From an uncultured Clostridia bacterium (GTDB lineage: Bacteria > Bacillota > Clostridia > TANB77 > CAG-508): a DNA stretch of 7,362 nucleotides. The notes beneath the pieces were generated by a model that was not told the DNA's origin, did no database searches, and worked only from the letters and a program-made list of their open reading frames with translations. This document shows positions 4,864 through 7,362 of the stretch, piece after piece; the stretch's first letter is position 1; each line of letters begins with the position of its first letter. Both the position numbers and the translations under genes were made by a program. Location: the NCBI GenBank assembly GCA_948976265.1, contig CARFUA010000015.1, forward strand, positions 23,795 to 31,156, in the 5' to 3' direction.

Positions 4864-7362
4864 TTAATAATTTTTATAACAAATATTGCAATCCACATTT
4901 CCATTAATTCCTGGAATTCGCCCAGAGCTTGTATATTGCCATATCGTATATTTACCTGTATAAGTACATTTTGTATTATATTGCGCCACCCAAACATCAT
5001 ATAAAATTTGAGAAGCATTCATATTATTATTTAAAAAAGATTTACAAGCATATATCATCGGTGTATAACCATATCCTGCGATGACTCCTCCAAATGTATT
5101 GGCAATACTTGTTCTCATGCTTCTACTCACATTTTTATCTCTTGTATTCACGCCTGAAATTAATTCCAAATCCAACGCAATTGGCATTGAAACTTTATTT
5201 TGATACCCATACTTCCTTAACAAAGTCATAACATATTCTGCATCTTTTCTAGCTTCTGTTGTATTAATTGCTGTTGAATAAAAATACACACCAACTTTTA
5301 AACCATTCGCCACAGCACCTGCAAAATTTTCGCGAAATTTTGGATCTTCTGCCAAAGCACCATTTCCATAACCTCGATATCCTATTCGAATCATTGCATA
5401 TTTTACATCACTATTGGCCACACTTTTCCAATTAATCGTTCCTTGATATTGTGATACATCAATTCCTTTTGCGCCTTGTGTTTTTTTATCTCCTTCCACA
5501 AGAAACTGTACAGACATTCCTTTTATTATATCTCCATACCTTGATTTTTGATAAACTGTCAAAGTATGTACTCCATCCTGCATTCCATTCGTACTTATAT
5601 TTTTCATGAACCCCACCATTCGTGTTTTGCCACCATAAAAGTTCTTATAACCATCCATATCTGGTCTTTCAAATCTGTCTGCCTTTGCCTTTAAAATATT
5701 ATCTACATATATTTCAATATTTGCCTGTTCATCCTGTGCCACAGCCCAACCACTCACATGCATGTTCTCGCCTTGTTGATACACTTGATGAAACGTTGGA
5801 AAATCCACATACAAATCGCCTTGATACTGCCTATTTTTCACATTCACAACCACCTCAAACGCATTTATCAAATCGTCAAACCTTGACCTTTCTTCCACTC
5901 GTATAATATGGTTTCCCACACTCCAAGTGCTAATATCTACTTCTTCGATAAATCCCGCTTTCGGCGTTGTATTCTTTCCTCCATACGGTTTAGCTAGTTC
6001 TGAATCTTCCATGTCTCCTCTTACAAATCTGGTCATGCCATCTTTTAGAACTTTTCCGTCCACTACTAAGCGCAAATTTGCTTGAGCATCATTTGATACT
6101 GCCCAGCCACATACTGGAATTTTGTTGTCATCTGGCTTTGTTAAAACTTTATTCTTGGTTGGCAAATCCGTATATAATTCGCCTTGATATTTCCTATTCT
6201 TCACATTCACAACCACTTCAAACGCATTTATCAAATCGTCAAACCTTGACCTTTCTTCCACTCGTATAACATGGTTTCCCACACTCCAAGTGCTAATATC
6301 TACTTCTTCGATAAATCCTGCTTTCGGCGTCGTCTGCCTTCCGCCATACGGTTTGGCTAGTTCTGAATCTTCCATGTCTCCTCTTGCAAATCTGGTCATG
6401 CCGTCTTTTAGAATTTTTCCATCCACTACTAAGCGCAAACTTGCTTGAGCATCATTTGATACTGCCCAGCCACATACGGCAATTTTGTTATCATCTGGCT
6501 TTGTTAAAACTTTATTCTTGGTTGGCAAATCCGTATATAATTCGCCTTGATATTTCCTATTCTTCACATTCACAACCACTTCAAACGCATTTATCAAATC
6601 GTCAAACCTTGACCTTTCTTCCACTCGTATAACATGATTTCCTACACTCCAAGTGCTAATATCTACTTCCTCAATAAATCCTGCTTTTGGCGTTGTCTGC
6701 CTTCCTCCATACGGTTTGGCTAGTTCGGAATCTTCCATGTCTCCTCTCACAAATCTTGTCATGCCATCTTTTAGAACTTTCCCGTCCACTAGCAAGCGCA
6801 AACTCGCTTGAGCATCATTTGATACTGCCCAGCCACATACTGGAATTTTGTTGTCATCTGGCTTTGTTAAAACTTTATTCTTGGTTGGCAAATCCGTATA
6901 TAATTCGCCTTGATATTTCCTATTCTTCACATTCACAACCACTTCAAACGCATTTATCAAATCGTCAAACCTTGACCTTTCTTCCACTCGTATAACATGG
7001 TTTCCCACACTCCAAGTGCTAATATCTACTTCTTCGATAAATCCTGCTTTCGGCGTCGTCTGCCTTCCGCCATACGGTTTGGCTAGTTCTGAATCTTCCA
7101 TGTCTCCTCTTGCAAATCTGGTCATGCCGTCTTTTAGAATTTTTCCATCCACTACTAAGCGCAAACTTGCTTGAGCATCATTTGATACTGCCCAGCCACA
7201 TACGGCAATTTTGTTATCATCTGGCTTTGTTAAAACTTTATTCTTGGTTGGCAAATCCGTATATAATTCGCCTTGATATTTCCTATTCTTCACATTCACA
7301 ACCACTTCAAACGCATTTATCAAATCGTCAAACCTTGACCTTTCTTCCACTCGTATAACATG
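4864..7362 (-). CDS. GH25 muramidase (lysozyme) with tandem Ig-like repeats, 5' end outside window
   Basis: Peptidoglycan hydrolase expected to cut the MurNAc-GlcNAc bond. The frame stays open to the right edge; the GTG at 7350 is only a repeat-internal Val codon, so the real start and signal peptide are missing. Numbering from that codon, residues 2-485 are four 121-residue repeats, 486-599 a fifth divergent one (114 residues), and 600-619 the opening of a sixth. Each has GWAV, a VDG-like strand, a YGG turn and GxHxIRV-type end, resembling the Ig-like modules common in clostridial wall proteins. The GH25 domain (about 629-828) shows GIDVSQYQG with Asp631, ALDLEL with Asp727 and Glu729 (the DxE catalytic pair), IWQYTSSG and a closing DCN motif, so it looks complete and active. 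No sortase signal is at the C-terminus; the repeats may bind the wall. The protein could remodel the cell's own wall or act on competitors; a phage endolysin is less likely given the repeat architecture. Confidence 0.93.
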   Translation of the reverse strand, partial: HVIRVEERSRFDDLINAFEVVVNVKNRKYQGELYTDLPTKNKVLTKPDDNKIAVCGWAVSNDAQASLRLVVDGKILKDGMTRFARGDMEDSELAKPYGGRQTTPKAGFIEEVDISTWSVGNHVIRVEERSRFDDLINAFEVVVNVKNRKYQGELYTDLPTKNKVLTKPDDNKIPVCGWAVSNDAQASLRLLVDGKVLKDGMTRFVRGDMEDSELAKPYGGRQTTPKAGFIEEVDISTWSVGNHVIRVEERSRFDDLINAFEVVVNVKNRKYQGELYTDLPTKNKVLTKPDDNKIAVCGWAVSNDAQASLRLVVDGKILKDGMTRFARGDMEDSELAKPYGGRQTTPKAGFIEEVDISTWSVGNHVIRVEERSRFDDLINAFEVVVNVKNRKYQGELYTDLPTKNKVLTKPDDNKIPVCGWAVSNDAQANLRLVVDGKVLKDGMTRFVRGDMEDSELAKPYGGKNTTPKAGFIEEVDISTWSVGNHIIRVEERSRFDDLINAFEVVVNVKNRQYQGDLYVDFPTFHQVYQQGENMHVSGWAVAQDEQANIEIYVDNILKAKADRFERPDMDGYKNFYGGKTRMVGFMKNISTNGMQDGVHTLTVYQKSRYGDIIKGMSVQFLVEGDKKTQGAKGIDVSQYQGTINWKSVANSDVKYAMIRIGYRGYGNGALAEDPKFRENFAGAVANGLKVGVYFYSTAINTTEARKDAEYVMTLLRKYGYQNKVSMPIALDLELISGVNTRDKNVSRSMRTSIANTFGGVIAGYGYTPMIYACKSFLNNNMNASQILYDVWVAQYNTKCTYTGKYTIWQYTSSGRIPGINGNVDCNICYKNY
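5554..7362 (-). repeat. Tandem 363-bp coding repeats (121-residue Ig-like units)
   Basis: In coding order the units are R1 7347-6985, R2 6984-6622, R3 6621-6259, R4 6258-5896 (each 363 bp) and a shortened, divergent R5 5895-5554. R1 to R4 differ at only a few residues: KIAVC or KIPVC, GKI or GKV, RFARGD or RFVRGD, GGRQ or GGKN. R5 keeps the opening segment EERSRFDDLI almost intact and then diverges. The array continues beyond the right edge. Confidence 0.95.
6080..7362 (-). repeat. 726-bp higher-order duplication (two-unit repeat)
   Basis: Bases 6080-6636 and 6806-7362 appear identical by eye over 557 bp, at a spacing of 726 bp, which is exactly two 363-bp units. The array thus has an A-B-A-B pattern: R1 matches R3, and R2 matches R4 over its first part. 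R4 diverges from R2 to the left of 6080. The match is cut by the window edge, so its full length is unknown. Confidence 0.9.

Noticed and set aside
4864..5466. Prophage endolysin interpretation of the GH25 domain
   Set aside because: No holin, tail or other phage gene is present, and a long array of Ig-like modules ahead of the catalytic domain fits a cellular secreted wall hydrolase better.
7348..7350. GTG as start codon of the muramidase gene
   Set aside because: The frame continues upstream (HVIR) to the window edge, and the same Val codon recurs at 363-bp intervals inside the repeats; no ribosome binding site precedes it.
5622..7358. Plus-strand open frames of 63-102 codons, two of them identical, across the repeat array
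   Set aside because: They are antisense shadows of the repeated muramidase coding sequence and recur with the 363/726-bp period; none has a convincing ribosome binding site or protein-like composition.
5554..7362. CRISPR-like or phage repeat array
   Set aside because: The 363-bp units are coding, in frame and without spacers; they are protein-domain duplications.

Overview
The window is AT-rich DNA that reads as a low-GC Gram-positive bacterium, most likely a gut-type Clostridia/Firmicutes lineage. The grounds are a sortase, a surface protein with a C-terminal sorting-like signal, a GH25 muramidase, AGGAG-type ribosome binding sites and the standard genetic code. The species cannot be told from the sequence. 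I see no rRNA, tRNA, CRISPR array, insertion sequence or integrase.

Layout. Positions 1-190 are AT-rich leader DNA with a weak promoter candidate and a good ribosome binding site. Positions 191-2509 (+) encode a 772-residue VirD4/TraG-type coupling ATPase with a membrane-embedded N-terminus. It has clear Walker A and B motifs but an unusual insertion, and lacks the usual DPKGE-type motif. A 13-bp perfect hairpin flanked by A and T tracts (2512-2540) terminates this gene and also the minus-strand genes that converge on it.

Everything to the right is on the minus strand, in this order of transcription: (1) a large secreted GH25 muramidase, truncated by the right edge, with at least four nearly identical 121-residue Ig-like repeats, a fifth divergent one, and a C-terminal catalytic domain (7362-4864); (2) after a good extended -10 promoter, a 257-residue surface protein with signal peptide, Pro/Thr/Asn-rich stalk and a non-canonical LVYTG sorting motif (4795-4022); (3) a class D-like sortase overlapping it by 11 nt (4032-3391); (4) a membrane protein of unknown function 14 nt further on (3376-2539), whose reading frame is broken around 2850-2886.

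Genes 2-4 look like a self-contained cell-surface module: a substrate, the transpeptidase that probably anchors it, and a membrane partner. The muramidase just upstream also acts on the wall and may read through into this module. The coupling protein is in a separate, convergent unit; no relaxase or other secretion gene is visible, so a functional link to the wall genes is only a guess. The most noteworthy points are the two-unit (726-bp) higher-order repeat in the muramidase gene, the divergent coupling ATPase, the LVYTG motif paired with an adjacent sortase, and the frameshift in the third module gene.
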